The position numbers were made by a program, and so were the translations under genes. Below are positions 44,050 through 53,029 of a stretch of DNA of 64,000 nucleotides, piece after piece. The stretch is from Hymenobacter lapidiphilus (GTDB taxonomy: Bacteria > Bacteroidota > Bacteroidia > Cytophagales > Hymenobacteraceae). The stretch spans positions 1 through 64,000 of the forward strand of contig NZ_JABKAU010000019.1 of the NCBI RefSeq assembly GCF_013377885.1, read 5' to 3'. Under the pieces are notes generated by a model, which saw only the letters and a list, made by a program, of their open reading frames with translations, made no database searches and was not told where the DNA came from. Each line of letters opens with the position of its first letter. Position 1 is the first letter of the stretch.

Positions 44050-44724
44050 TTAGCGTTTTAAAGAGTGAATGAAGGAAATCAGTCCGGCCACGCGGGCCGT
44101 GAGGGCGGCCGGGTCGGCGCTGTTTTTGAACAGTTGGGAGCCAATGCCCACGCAACTCACCCCGCCAGCAAACCAGGCCGTCAGGCTTTCCAGAGTCGGT
44201 TCTACGCCGCCCGTAACCATAATTTTCATCTGGGGCATGGGCCCGTGGATGGCCTTCACATAGTCGGGCCCCACGAGGTTGCCAGGGAAAATCTTGACCA
44301 GCTCTGCCCCCAACTGAATGGCCTGGAAAATCTCGTTGGGCGTGAGCACGCCCGGCACCCAGGCCACGTCGTGGTGCTGGCATGTGGCGGCCACGTCGGC
44401 CGTCGTAACCGGCTGCACCACAAAATCGGACCCGGCCGCAATGAAGGCCTCGGCCGTTTTGGCGTCGTATACCGTGCCAATACCTAGCAGCAGTTCGGGG
44501 CATTCGTGCCGCGCAAATTCGCGCAGCTGACGGAACACGGGCAAGGCATTGTCGCCGCGGTTGGTGAATTCGAATACCCGCACTCCACCCGCGTAACAGG
44601 CCTGTACTATCTGTTTGGCATGCTCGATGTCGGCGTGGTAGAACACCGGCACCAGGGGTGCCTGTAGCATCCGGGCCAGAGCCTCGGGGGCGGCTACGGA
44701 CGGGAGATTTTTGGGAGGAGACAT
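44050..44724 (-). CDS. eda: KDPG/KHG aldolase
   Basis: It splits 2-keto-3-deoxy-6-phosphogluconate to pyruvate and glyceraldehyde-3-phosphate, the last step after KDG kinase. The 224-residue protein has the general-acid loop VRVFEFTNRG near residue 50, GIGTVYD near 80, and the Schiff-base Lys in ELVKIFPGN near residue 143. GGVEPTLES follows near 173. It is next to the KDG kinase gene across a repeat-bearing gap of about 150 bases, on the same strand. Confidence 0.93.
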   Translation of the reverse strand: MSPPKNLPSVAAPEALARMLQAPLVPVFYHADIEHAKQIVQACYAGGVRVFEFTNRGDNALPVFRQLREFARHECPELLLGIGTVYDAKTAEAFIAAGSDFVVQPVTTADVAATCQHHDVAWVPGVLTPNEIFQAIQLGAELVKIFPGNLVGPDYVKAIHGPMPQMKIMVTGGVEPTLESLTAWFAGGVSCVGIGSQLFKNSADPAALTARVAGLISFIHSLKR

Positions 44725-44730
44725 TGCTTT

Positions 44731-44875
44731 TTAAGCTATTAGCTGGCAGCTGTTAGCTGTTAGCTTCGTTCTGAGAATTTGTTTGGTAGTTGCCCTATGG
44801 GCCCTCTGCACTTCGGGCTTCATCTTGAAAAAAGCTATTAGCTAATAGCGGTCAGCTACTAGCTTAGAAAAGCTA
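44731..44875. repeat. Repeat family 2, 145-bp palindromic element
   Basis: The left arm AAGCTATTAGCTGGCAGCTG with TTAGCTGTTAGCTTC (44732-44768) and the right arm AAAGCTATTAGCTAATAGCG with GTCAGCTACTAGCTT (44831-44865) flank a 60-base spacer. It fills the gap between the aldolase and kinase genes and ends at the kinase stop codon, which lies in the final AGCTATC. Confidence 0.8.
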
Positions 44876-45916
44876 TCGGAGCAGCCGGCCGCTGACGTTG
44901 CCGGCCAGAATGTGCTCAACTTCGGCCGGCGTTATTAGGTTGATGTCGCCGGGAATGGTATGCTTGAGGGCCGAGGCGGCGGTAGCAAAGGCCAGTGCAT
45001 CGGCGGCCGAGTGGTTTTGGAGGCACCCGTAGAGGAAGCCGGCCAGAAAGGCGTCGCCACCCCCAATGCGGTCCACAACCGGCGTCAGGTCGTAGTAAGG
45101 AGTTTGCAGGTAGCCTTGCTCAGCGTCGAAGAGCATGCCCTTAATGCGCTCATGCGAGGCACTTTGAGTTTTGCGCTTGGTAGCCAGCACCTGCTTGAGT
45201 TGCGGGAAGCGTTGCAGCAGCTGGGCGGCCACCGAGGCAAAGCCGTTGCCGGTGCCGGCTTCGGGCTCAATGCCGAACAGGTCGACCGCGTCGCCCTCCG
45301 AGCACACGATGATGTCGCAGCCGGCTACCAATTCGGGCATTATGTCCTGGGCTTTGGCGCCGTACTGCCACAGGTTGCGGCGGTAGTTCACATCGGCCGA
45401 TACGGTGAGGCCCTGGGCGCGGGCGGCAGCAATGGCCTCGCGGGTAGCCTGGGCCGCGCCGGCCGAAATGGCGGGCGTAATGCCGGTCCAGTGCAGCCAT
45501 TGGGCGTCATGCAGAATTTCATTCCAGGCAAACCACTCGGGCTGCAGGCTGGCAAAGGCCGAGTGGGCGCGGTCGTACACCACCTGGCTGGCGCGCAACG
45601 AGGCCCCGGTTTCGAGGTAATACAAACCCAGCCGCTCGCCCCGGAACACGGTGCCGGCCAAACCCACGCCGTATTGCCGGAAGTGGCGGGCGGCGGCGTG
45701 GCCCAGCGGGTTGTCGGGGAAACAGGTAACGTGGGTGGCGGGCAGCCCCAGGCCGGCCAAGCCGGCGGCCACATTGGCCTCGCCCCCACCGTACGTGGCC
45801 TCCAGGCTGGTGGCCTGACTCAAACGCTGATGGCCGGGCGGCGAGAGGCGCAGCATGATTTCGCCAAAAGTAACCACGCCCCCGGCGCGGCCTGAAACAG
45901 GTGTGGCGCTAGACAT
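44873..45916 (-). CDS. kdgK: 2-keto-3-deoxygluconate kinase (PfkB family)
   Basis: It phosphorylates KDG at O6 for the aldolase step. The 347-residue protein, from MSSATPVSGRAG, has the PfkB start motif GEIMLRLSPPG near residue 20, EANVAAGLAGLG near 50 and the C-terminal PfkB motif RIGGGDAFLAGFLYG with the catalytic Asp near 286. A longer start (46060) would overlap the uxaC gene by more than 150 bases and is rejected. With the chosen start it overlaps uxaC by only eight bases, so the two are coupled. The stop lies in a repeat. Confidence 0.92.
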   Translation of the reverse strand: MSSATPVSGRAGGVVTFGEIMLRLSPPGHQRLSQATSLEATYGGGEANVAAGLAGLGLPATHVTCFPDNPLGHAAARHFRQYGVGLAGTVFRGERLGLYYLETGASLRASQVVYDRAHSAFASLQPEWFAWNEILHDAQWLHWTGITPAISAGAAQATREAIAAARAQGLTVSADVNYRRNLWQYGAKAQDIMPELVAGCDIIVCSEGDAVDLFGIEPEAGTGNGFASVAAQLLQRFPQLKQVLATKRKTQSASHERIKGMLFDAEQGYLQTPYYDLTPVVDRIGGGDAFLAGFLYGCLQNHSAADALAFATAASALKHTIPGDINLITPAEVEHILAGNVSGRLLR

Positions 45917-47369
45917 GGGCAGTGGGTGCAGATGAAACAGGAGTCGCTGCCATTGGGGCCTTATCGAAGCCAAAATACTGGCGGGCGTTGTGGTAGCACA
46001 CGTTCTGCACGAGCTGGCCCAGGGCAGGTAGGTCGTCGGGTAGCTCGCCCCGGCGCACATCTTCGCCCAGCAGGTTGCACAGAATGCGGCGGAAATACTC
46101 GTGGCGCGGAAACGAAAGGAAGCTCCGCGAATCGGTGAGCATGCCCACGAACCGGCTCAGCAAACCCTGGCTGGAGAGGCTGTTGAGTTGCCGCTCGATG
46201 CCGTCCTTCTGGTCGAGAAACCACCAGCCCGAACCAAACTGGATTTTACCTGGCACCGAACCGTCCTGGAAGTTGCCGGCCATGGTGGCCAGCAGGTCGT
46301 TGTCGGCGGGGTTGAGGTTGTAGAGAATGGTTTTGGCCAACTGGTTGGGCGCGTCGAGGCGGTCGAGGTAGCGAGCCAGGGCCAGGCCCTGTTGGTGGTC
46401 GCCAATCGAGTCGGCCCCGGCATCGGGACCCACGCGGCGTAGCAGCCGAGTACTGGTGTTGCGCAACGCGCCCACGTGAAACTGCTGAGTCCAACCCTTT
46501 TCCCAGTTCAGGCGACCCAAAAACACCAGCAAGCCCGACTTAAACTGCCCGGATTCGGCGGGACTAAGCGCCGCGCCGCCGCGCACTTTGGCGAAGGCTG
46601 CCGCCACCTGTGCAGGCGTATAATCGTCGGCGTACAAGTGGCTCAGGCCGTGGTCGGAGAGCCGGCCGCCCAGGCTGGCAAAGTAGTCGTGACGCTGGCG
46701 CAGGGCCGTTTTCAAGTCCTCATACGTGTGGATATCGAGGCCGGCGGCCGCGCCCAGCCGATGCAGGTAGGCATTGTAGGCGGCGGGGTCTTCCACGGCC
46801 AGGGCCTTGTCGGGCCGGAAAGTGGGAAGCATCCGCGGGCCATCGGTATTGGTGGCAGCCAGGGCGCGGTGGTACTCCAGGGTATCGGCCGGGTCGTCAG
46901 TGGTGCACACCACTTCCACGTGCATCTTGCGCAGCAGGCTCTGGGTTGAGAATTCGGAGGTTTGGAGTTGCGCGTTGCAGGCGTCCCAGATACGGCGGGC
47001 ACTGATTGGGTTCAGCAGCTCGGTGATGCCGAAGTAGCGTTGCAGCTCCAGGTGGGTCCAATGGTAGAGTGGGTTGCGCAGGGTGTAGGGCACAGTTGCG
47101 GCCCAGTGCTCAAACTTCTCCCAGTCCGTGGCGTCGCCCGTAATGAAGCGCTCATCCACCCCGTTGGCCCGCATGGCCCGCCACTTGTAATGGTCGCCGG
47201 CCAGCCAGATTTGGGTCAGGTTCTCGAACTGCCGGTTCTGAGCTAACTCGTTAGGCGGCAGATGGCAGTGATAGTCGATAATGGGCATGGCCGCCGCGTA
47301 CTCATGGTACAGCCGCCGGGCCGGCTCAGAGTGCAGCAGAAAATCAGGGCCAAGGAAAGGCATATTCAT
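45909..47369 (-). CDS. uxaC: Glucuronate (uronate) isomerase
   Basis: UxaC isomerises D-glucuronate to D-fructuronate, or galacturonate to tagaturonate. The 486-residue protein has the amidohydrolase-type metal motif IIDYHCHLPP near residue 32, TTDDPADTLEYH near 150, GSGWWFLDQKDG near 388 and TDSRSFLSFPRHEYFRR near 423. Length and motifs are normal. It starts the saturated-uronate branch in this locus. A family 1 repeat separates it from the GH88 gene upstream. Confidence 0.95.
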   Translation of the reverse strand: MNMPFLGPDFLLHSEPARRLYHEYAAAMPIIDYHCHLPPNELAQNRQFENLTQIWLAGDHYKWRAMRANGVDERFITGDATDWEKFEHWAATVPYTLRNPLYHWTHLELQRYFGITELLNPISARRIWDACNAQLQTSEFSTQSLLRKMHVEVVCTTDDPADTLEYHRALAATNTDGPRMLPTFRPDKALAVEDPAAYNAYLHRLGAAAGLDIHTYEDLKTALRQRHDYFASLGGRLSDHGLSHLYADDYTPAQVAAAFAKVRGGAALSPAESGQFKSGLLVFLGRLNWEKGWTQQFHVGALRNTSTRLLRRVGPDAGADSIGDHQQGLALARYLDRLDAPNQLAKTILYNLNPADNDLLATMAGNFQDGSVPGKIQFGSGWWFLDQKDGIERQLNSLSSQGLLSRFVGMLTDSRSFLSFPRHEYFRRILCNLLGEDVRRGELPDDLPALGQLVQNVCYHNARQYFGFDKAPMAATPVSSAPTAHV

Positions 47370-47434
47370 TTAGTGCTAAGAGCTTCGTTGTTGGTGCTTA
47401 GGCGGGCGGTGGTCAGTGGGCTTGGGGGGACGTT

Positions 47435-47550
47435 GTCATGCTGAGCGAAGCCGGAGGCGTAGTCGAAGCATCTCTACCGCTTCGTTGTAGTAGTAATCCA
47501 ACGAAGCGGTAGACATACTTCGGCTTTGCGGACACCAGATGAAGCATGAC
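47435..47550. repeat. Palindromic repeat family 1, 116 bp, one arm decayed
   Basis: The left arm (GTCATGCTGAGCGAAGCCGG through CATCTCTACCGCTTCGTTG) is intact and matches the copy at 3713. The right arm (CAACGAAGCGGTAGACATAC onward to GAAGCATGAC) has several changes and a short insertion. It lies between uxaC and the GH88 gene. Confidence 0.85.
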
Positions 47551-47567
47551 GTTCTCTCTTCACCATT

Positions 47568-48839
47568 TTACTTCCCTCTCATTCCACCGTTCACAACTGG
47601 CCCGCCATCCACTACTGCGCGGCCGGCGGCCAGATGACGCTGGCGCAGCAAGGCCTCCATAAAGTAATAGTCAGCGTAGTTCAGCGGCACGTCCACCTCA
47701 CTGTTCGAGGGTTTCGAGCCAGTGCTGTGCAGCAGCAGAAAGCCGCGGTTCGTACCGGCCGAAGCAGTGTAGTCTTGAGCGAGGCTGACCAGGGTTTTAT
47801 CGGCCTGGGCGCGGTAAATAGCAGCTTGCGGGCTGTAGGTGCTCAACTCGTACAGAGCTGAGGCAATAAGGGCTCCGGCCGAGGCGTCGCGGGGCTCATT
47901 GGGGATATTGGGGGCGTTGAAATCCCAGTACGGCACCCCGTCGGCGGGCAGGTTGGGATGGCCCAATAGGTAGGCCGCTACACGCTCGGCCTGGGCCAAA
48001 TAGGTTGGATCACGGGTTTCGCGGTACATCAGCGTGTAGCCGTACAGCGCCCAGGCCTGCCCGCGCGCCCACGCCGACTCGGGCGCGGCGCCCTGGTGCG
48101 TGGTGCGCGTCACCACGGCCCCAGTGCCGGGGTTGTAATCGACTACGTGATAAGTGCTGAAATCAGGGCGGAAGTGGTTTTTGAGCGTTGTGTTAGCGTG
48201 CTGAACAGCAATTTTGTAGAATGAGGAGTCGCCCGAAAGGCGGGTAGCGGAGAATAGCAGCTCCAGGTTGAGCATGTTGTCGATAATCACCGGGAAGCCC
48301 CACACATCCTGATGGTGGTCCCAGGAGCGGATGGCCCCCACGGCCGGGTTGAAACGGGTGCTGAGCGTACGGGCCGAGGTCAGGATAACCTCTTTGTAAG
48401 CGGCATCCTGGGTGTAACGGTAGCCAGTGCCGAAGCTACAGTACACCTTGAAGCCCATATCGTGGGTGGTGCCGTTGGTCTTTTCGGGCTCAATAAAAGC
48501 CATGTACTGCCGGGCGGGCGTCTGCCATTTGTCATGCCCGGTGGCCTCGGCTAGCAGCCACAAGTAGCCGGGCCAGAAGCCGCTGGTCCAGTCGCGCGAG
48601 GCTACCAACACCAGATTACCCTGGGCATCCACGGTTCGCGGCGACACCAGCGGCGGCTTACCGGCCGGCGCGGGGTTGCTGGCCTGTGCGGCCGGCACCT
48701 CACGCAATAGCAACGCCGCCTGCGTTTCGGCCAAGTCCAGCGTGCCCCGCATGGCCGAAGAGGCGGCGGGTTTGCTGGTTTGGCAGCCCGCCAGCAGGGT
48801 CAAACCAATAACCGGACAAAGGAAAAAACGAAGATTCAT
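47568..48839 (-). CDS. GH88 unsaturated glucuronyl hydrolase
   Basis: It removes 4,5-unsaturated glucuronate from the non-reducing end of lyase products. The 423-residue lipoprotein (LLAGC, Cys near residue 18) has TSGFWPGYLWLL near 85, HDMGFKVYCSFG near 130 (the family's Asp in HDMGF), SWDHHQDVWGFPV near 180, and GQAWALYGYTLMYR near 265. These features fit GH88 over the related GH105. The start MNLRFF is preferred over MRMNLRFF six bases upstream, though both are close. It would act in the periplasm. Confidence 0.88.
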   Translation of the reverse strand: MNLRFFLCPVIGLTLLAGCQTSKPAASSAMRGTLDLAETQAALLLREVPAAQASNPAPAGKPPLVSPRTVDAQGNLVLVASRDWTSGFWPGYLWLLAEATGHDKWQTPARQYMAFIEPEKTNGTTHDMGFKVYCSFGTGYRYTQDAAYKEVILTSARTLSTRFNPAVGAIRSWDHHQDVWGFPVIIDNMLNLELLFSATRLSGDSSFYKIAVQHANTTLKNHFRPDFSTYHVVDYNPGTGAVVTRTTHQGAAPESAWARGQAWALYGYTLMYRETRDPTYLAQAERVAAYLLGHPNLPADGVPYWDFNAPNIPNEPRDASAGALIASALYELSTYSPQAAIYRAQADKTLVSLAQDYTASAGTNRGFLLLHSTGSKPSNSEVDVPLNYADYYFMEALLRQRHLAAGRAVVDGGPVVNGGMRGK

Positions 48840-48961
48840 GCGCATTGCAGATGCTGTTTTCAAACTGATAGGAGCCAACCAACAAATAGGTTGCTTTACG
48901 CTTCAGAGGATGGTTTAGAGCTGAGATTCTAATTTCTCAGCATCCATTCCTCACTGCTAAT

Positions 48962-50200
48962 TCACAGCCAGATGAGCGGGTGGCGGACGGGTAGGTTGCG
49001 CAGCACTTCGGGCACCTGGGGGTCGTGGTTGAGGCCCTGCCAGGTAGTTAGCCACTGGCGGTTATCGAACCGTACCGCTCCCAGCACCAGGCTAGGCTGA
49101 GCTACCGGCCAGTCGTTCCAGTACATCACATCCTGGGCGAAAGGCCAGGCACTTTTATTCTGGATGTAGGGGTGCAAAAACTCGATGCCGCGCCGGATCC
49201 CCCGACCGTCGGGCGTCTGGTAAGTCCAAAGGTCGTCGGTGGGGGTGCTGAGCACGGCGCAGAGCGTGGTCATGGCATCGAGGTTGAACAGGGAGTAGCC
49301 GTAGGGCTTTGTGCGGCGGGTTTCGAGCGGAAAGCTGCCATCGGGGGCCATCTGGGTGGGCAACAGCACGGTTTTGTAGCGTGTGCGGCAGAAATCGAGC
49401 AGCTCCTGGTTACCGGTGAGGCGAGCAAAAGTAGCCACCTGCATGGTCCAGCAGGTACCGTGGTTGTTGGCCGCGTTCATCTCGTCGAGGCCGTACTGGT
49501 GCGTCGTGAGCCAGGTGAGGTAGGTGCTGAACCACTGCTTAATTCCGGCCAGCGCTGCCCCACTCCGGAAGGCCGGCGAAGTAGCCTCGAACACCCGCAC
49601 GCCCTGGGCCACTTCCAGCAGCTGAATCGTATCAATCACCCCAATGCCGCGCCCGGTAAACTTCCCCGGAATAGCCTGCGAATACAGCAGCGAGGGGTTC
49701 ATGAGCGTAGCCGGGTCTAGGAACCAGGCGCTCAAATGCAGCAGCGCGTGGCGGGCGTACCGCTCGTCGCGGGTGAGTTGGTAGGCGGAGGCCAGCGCCC
49801 CAATGATGCGGCTGAACCGAATCATGGCCCGGCGGTGGGCCACGAAGTTGGTGGGGTTGGTCTGGCCGTCGCGCTGTACGTAGGGGCCGCCGGGGTTGGC
49901 CGGGTCAGGCCACCAGTAGTCGCCCTCCGAGAAGAAATCGTGAATTCCACCAGCACTCCGGGCTGCTACGCTGTCGGTTACCGTGCGCGGCATTTCCTTA
50001 AGGGCTTGATTGGCCTCGGCCAGCACTTGGGCCCGCAACGTGCGCGTCACCACTTGCTTCAGCGGGTCAGATTGATCGGTGCTGGTAGTCTTATCGGCGC
50101 CGTCCGCGCTAGTCGGTTTCGGGCCCACGCAGCCGCCCGCAAGTAAGCAAGCCACAAGGCCCGTGCGCAAGAGCGCGGGCAGGAAAGCAAACACGGGCAT
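48962..50200 (-). CDS. Alginate-lyase-superfamily protein (PF05426-like), lyase 1
   Basis: The 412-residue product from MPVFAFLPALL has a lipobox (LAGGC, Cys near residue 25). Its alpha/alpha-toroid lyase features are EGDYWWPDPANPGGPYVQRDG near 95, HRRAMIRFSRII near 122, LSAWFLDPATLMNPSLLYSQ near 158, FTGRGIGVIDTIQL near 182, and ANNHGTCW near 245. NNH and the surrounding His/Tyr are typical of the superfamily. It is a paralogue of the gene at 57709. Substrates in this group include alginate and glucuronan, so uronate chains are the likely target. Confidence 0.83.
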   Translation of the reverse strand: MPVFAFLPALLRTGLVACLLAGGCVGPKPTSADGADKTTSTDQSDPLKQVVTRTLRAQVLAEANQALKEMPRTVTDSVAARSAGGIHDFFSEGDYWWPDPANPGGPYVQRDGQTNPTNFVAHRRAMIRFSRIIGALASAYQLTRDERYARHALLHLSAWFLDPATLMNPSLLYSQAIPGKFTGRGIGVIDTIQLLEVAQGVRVFEATSPAFRSGAALAGIKQWFSTYLTWLTTHQYGLDEMNAANNHGTCWTMQVATFARLTGNQELLDFCRTRYKTVLLPTQMAPDGSFPLETRRTKPYGYSLFNLDAMTTLCAVLSTPTDDLWTYQTPDGRGIRRGIEFLHPYIQNKSAWPFAQDVMYWNDWPVAQPSLVLGAVRFDNRQWLTTWQGLNHDPQVPEVLRNLPVRHPLIWL

Positions 50201-50327
50201 AAGGCGGGTGGGAAAGGCGAACAAAGCCGGCGTATTGTGTCGCAAACGCCACCGCAGCAACGCCCCGGCAACGGTTAAATGTAGCCTTAACCACCCCCGA
50301 TACCCCGGAAACAGCCGGCTTTATTTA

Positions 50328-50341
50328 CGGAATCGTTTGCA
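50328..50341. promoter_or_regulatory. Possible LacI operator before lyase 1
   Basis: CGGAATCGTTTGCA is two mismatches from the perfect palindrome CGGAATCGTTTCCG seen at 55322. It lies about 130 bases upstream of the lyase 1 start on the minus strand, in the gap after the GH2 gene. Confidence 0.55.
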
Positions 50342-50356
50342 GAGAATAGGCGCAGC

Positions 50357-52876
50357 CTACAGCGCCAGCACCGCCGCGGGCAACCCCGGCGACTGCACGG
50401 CTACCGTCGTTTGGCCGGGCGTAGCTTGCAGGCGGATGATGGCCCGGCCGTTGTAGGCCTGCACTTTGCTGGAGCCACTGCTGGTACCTAAATCGTCCTG
50501 TAACCGGCCTTCGCCGGCCACCGAGAAATGCAGCCAGTTAATGGCATCAAGACAAAGCACCCCCTGAGCATCGAATAATTGGGCCTCCACGGTTACCAGG
50601 CCGTTGGCCTCGGCGGTTTTGGTGAGCGTGAGGCGGACGGGGGTAGTCCACTTCTCAGTTTGGTAGCGGAAGCTGATTTGGTCCTCTACGCGCTGCTTGC
50701 CCTGGTAAGCCACTACTCGCACCTGGTTGGTACCGGCCAGCAGCGGCACCTGCCAGTTCAGGCCGGCAGCCGGGAAGTTCTGGCTGCTGCGGGTTCTAAA
50801 GCCCTGGCTTTTTCCGTTCACAAATAGCTCGGCCCGCTCGCAGTTCGAGTACACTTTCACCATCTTCAACTCGCCCGGCTCACCCCAGCGCACCGGCCAA
50901 GATTGCCCGTAAATATGGGCCATCGGCTTGTCGGTCCAGTACGACTGAAACACGTAGTAGCTCTCCTTGGGCGTAAAATCCCGCTCCACCACACCCTTCT
51001 GGTTCATGTAGGGCACGGGGTTATCGGGGCGCACGGGGGTCGAGAAATCCTTGAACGGCCAGTAGGCAGTGCCGCTGAGCCAGGGCATGGTTTCCTGCTC
51101 CTTGAGGTGCCAGTCGATGAGGTTGCAGATGTAGCTTTCGCTCCAGTCGCCATCTTTCGAGACCCGGGCGCTGCCACCCAGCAGTGAGGCGTCGCCGGCC
51201 CGCTCGTCGGCGCCCTGGCCGGTCTTTATTTTGGCCAGCGCATTATCGGGGGTTTCGGAGTGGCGGCCGGCGTGGCTGTCGCCGCCCCATTCCACGTGCA
51301 GAAACCGTTTCACTCGCTTGAACTCCTCCTCCGATACCTTTTTATAATCGGTGTAGATGCCCCGGTACCAGCCCGCCCAAATCGAGGGCGAATAGATGTC
51401 GGGGATATCTTTGGCGAAGTCGCAGCGGCGGATGGCGGTGTAGCGGCTGGGGTCGAGCCGATGAGCCAAGTCGTTGATTTCCTTCATGTAGGTGCGTATT
51501 TTCTCCTTGTCGAACTCGGGAAAATCGTTGGGCCAGTCGTTTTCGTTGCCCAGGCCCCAGATGATAACGGACGGGTGATTGTAGTGCTGCTGCACCATGT
51601 TGGTCATCATGCGGCGGCCCTGCTCCTGGTACACCGGCCCGCCCAGCCCGCCCCGGCACCATGGCACTTCCTCCCACACCACAATGCCCAGCGAGTCGCA
51701 CAGATTCAGCACGATGCGTGATTGTTGGTAGTGGCCCAGGCGGATAAAGTTGACGCCCATCTGTTTCATCAGCCGCATTTCCTGCCGAATCTGGGGCTCG
51801 GTCATGGCCGCGGCCACCCCGGCGTGGTCCTCGTGGCGGTGGGTGCCACGCAGCAGCAACCGCTGCCCGTTGAGCTTGAACGGCCCGCGCTCCACGAACT
51901 CGATGTGCCGAAACCCAACTTGCGTGGTCTGCTTCCAGACCTGGGTGCCTTCTCCCACCGTCACCGCCACCGCGTACTGCTGCGGGCTCTCGGGCGACCA
52001 TAGCTGAGGCTTTTTCACCGTGAAATCATGCACGGCCACCTCACCGGCCGCTACCCGCACCGAGCCCTTGTACTGGCCCACCACCTTGCCGCGTGGGTCG
52101 AGTAAGCGCACGGCTACCGGCGCGTTCATGCCCACCGCTACGGTGCCCGGGAAAGCTATTTTAAGGCTCAGGGTGCCGGTTTTATTAGCCGCATCTACTG
52201 CCGCGTGGGCCATGAGGCGCTCGGCGTACAAGGCCGGGGTGTAGGTTAGGTTGAGGTAGCGGTAGAGGCCGCCGTACAGGTTGAAATCCGACAAATCAGA
52301 CGGCATCATCTCCAGGTCGCGGGAGTTGTCGCAGCGGATGCTGAGCGGGATTTTACCCTTGAACTGCTTCTGGTAAGCTTCGGTCTTTTGGAAATCAGCC
52401 ACGGCCTGGGTGATATCCACCGTCCACTCGTCGTAGCCACCTACATGGCTGCCCACTTTGGTGGTGTAGATATAGACCTCGGTTTTCTGGCCCGCACCCT
52501 CGAAATGCAGTAGTGTACGGCCCCCGGCGTAGGGGTTTTGCACGGCTAGCTGAGTGCGGTACCAACCCGGCCCTTGGTAGTAATTCACGTCGGGGGCCAC
52601 GGCATCCACGGCATTAAAGCAGTGGGGCAGCACTACCGGCGTCCAGAGCGGCACGGTTTCGGGCGAGCCGGGCGCGGCGGGGCGCACCGCTTCCCAAATA
52701 CCACCCAAATCATGTTTCATGTACTCCCAGCTGGTGGTTAGGCGGGTGGTTTGCTGGGCCTGGGCGGGTATATTGCCAGCTAGTATCAAAAAGAAAATGC
52801 AGCGAAGGAATGGTGGAAACTTCAACAGGAAGAGAAACAAGGGTTTGGGATAGACTCGTGTCAACTGAGCAGGCAC
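50357..52876 (-). CDS. GH2 glycoside hydrolase (beta-glucuronidase/galactosidase type)
   Basis: The 839-residue protein has an N-terminal signal/anchor region (CIFFLILAGNIPAQAQ, about residues 25-41). The sugar-binding domain follows (PHCFNAVDAVAPDVNYYQGPGWYR near 83). The immunoglobulin-like domain follows, then the TIM barrel with GTHRHEDHAG near 345. The acid/base Glu is in IWGLGNENDWP near 445 and the nucleophile Glu in HVEWGGDSH near 529. It probably cleaves beta-linked glucuronate or galactose from side chains or short oligomers. A uronate locus favours beta-glucuronidase, but GH2 subfamilies cannot be told apart here. Confidence 0.88.
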   Translation of the reverse strand: MPAQLTRVYPKPLFLFLLKFPPFLRCIFFLILAGNIPAQAQQTTRLTTSWEYMKHDLGGIWEAVRPAAPGSPETVPLWTPVVLPHCFNAVDAVAPDVNYYQGPGWYRTQLAVQNPYAGGRTLLHFEGAGQKTEVYIYTTKVGSHVGGYDEWTVDITQAVADFQKTEAYQKQFKGKIPLSIRCDNSRDLEMMPSDLSDFNLYGGLYRYLNLTYTPALYAERLMAHAAVDAANKTGTLSLKIAFPGTVAVGMNAPVAVRLLDPRGKVVGQYKGSVRVAAGEVAVHDFTVKKPQLWSPESPQQYAVAVTVGEGTQVWKQTTQVGFRHIEFVERGPFKLNGQRLLLRGTHRHEDHAGVAAAMTEPQIRQEMRLMKQMGVNFIRLGHYQQSRIVLNLCDSLGIVVWEEVPWCRGGLGGPVYQEQGRRMMTNMVQQHYNHPSVIIWGLGNENDWPNDFPEFDKEKIRTYMKEINDLAHRLDPSRYTAIRRCDFAKDIPDIYSPSIWAGWYRGIYTDYKKVSEEEFKRVKRFLHVEWGGDSHAGRHSETPDNALAKIKTGQGADERAGDASLLGGSARVSKDGDWSESYICNLIDWHLKEQETMPWLSGTAYWPFKDFSTPVRPDNPVPYMNQKGVVERDFTPKESYYVFQSYWTDKPMAHIYGQSWPVRWGEPGELKMVKVYSNCERAELFVNGKSQGFRTRSSQNFPAAGLNWQVPLLAGTNQVRVVAYQGKQRVEDQISFRYQTEKWTTPVRLTLTKTAEANGLVTVEAQLFDAQGVLCLDAINWLHFSVAGEGRLQDDLGTSSGSSKVQAYNGRAIIRLQATPGQTTVAVQSPGLPAAVLAL

Positions 52877-52965
52877 GGGGGTAAGCTACTCCGGCCTTGG
52901 CCGGGAAGGCGGGCCCCGCGCCAAGTTGCCCTGGCGGAGCTGGCTGATTCGGTATTCAGGTTCTT

Positions 52966-53005
52966 AGCAGACGCCCCACCCCGCTCGCGGGATGGGGCGT
53001 CTGCT
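52966..53005. terminator. Hairpin after the beta-helix lyase
   Basis: AGCAGACGCCCCA (52966-52978) and TGGGGCGTCTGCT (52993-53005) are exact inverted repeats around a GC-rich loop. It lies 25 bases downstream of the lyase gene end. The T-rich tail is short, so it may be a weak terminator or a stability hairpin. Confidence 0.6.
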
Positions 53006-53029
53006 GTAGTTAGTGGGTTTGCGGTAAGG

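Noticed and set aside
42728..44503. A longer version of the MFS transporter with about 150 extra N-terminal residues
   Set aside because: The extension overlaps the aldolase gene and is Gly/Arg-rich, unlike any transporter. The conserved start is MQKPVGNYRW at 44044.
44873..46060. A longer KDG kinase starting at 46060
   Set aside because: The added residues overlap uxaC by over 150 bases and have no family similarity. The shorter start gives normal coupling with uxaC.
47435..47550. Intrinsic terminator after the GH88 gene
   Set aside because: There is no T-run after either arm, and the same sequence recurs elsewhere as a long palindrome, so repeat is the better call.
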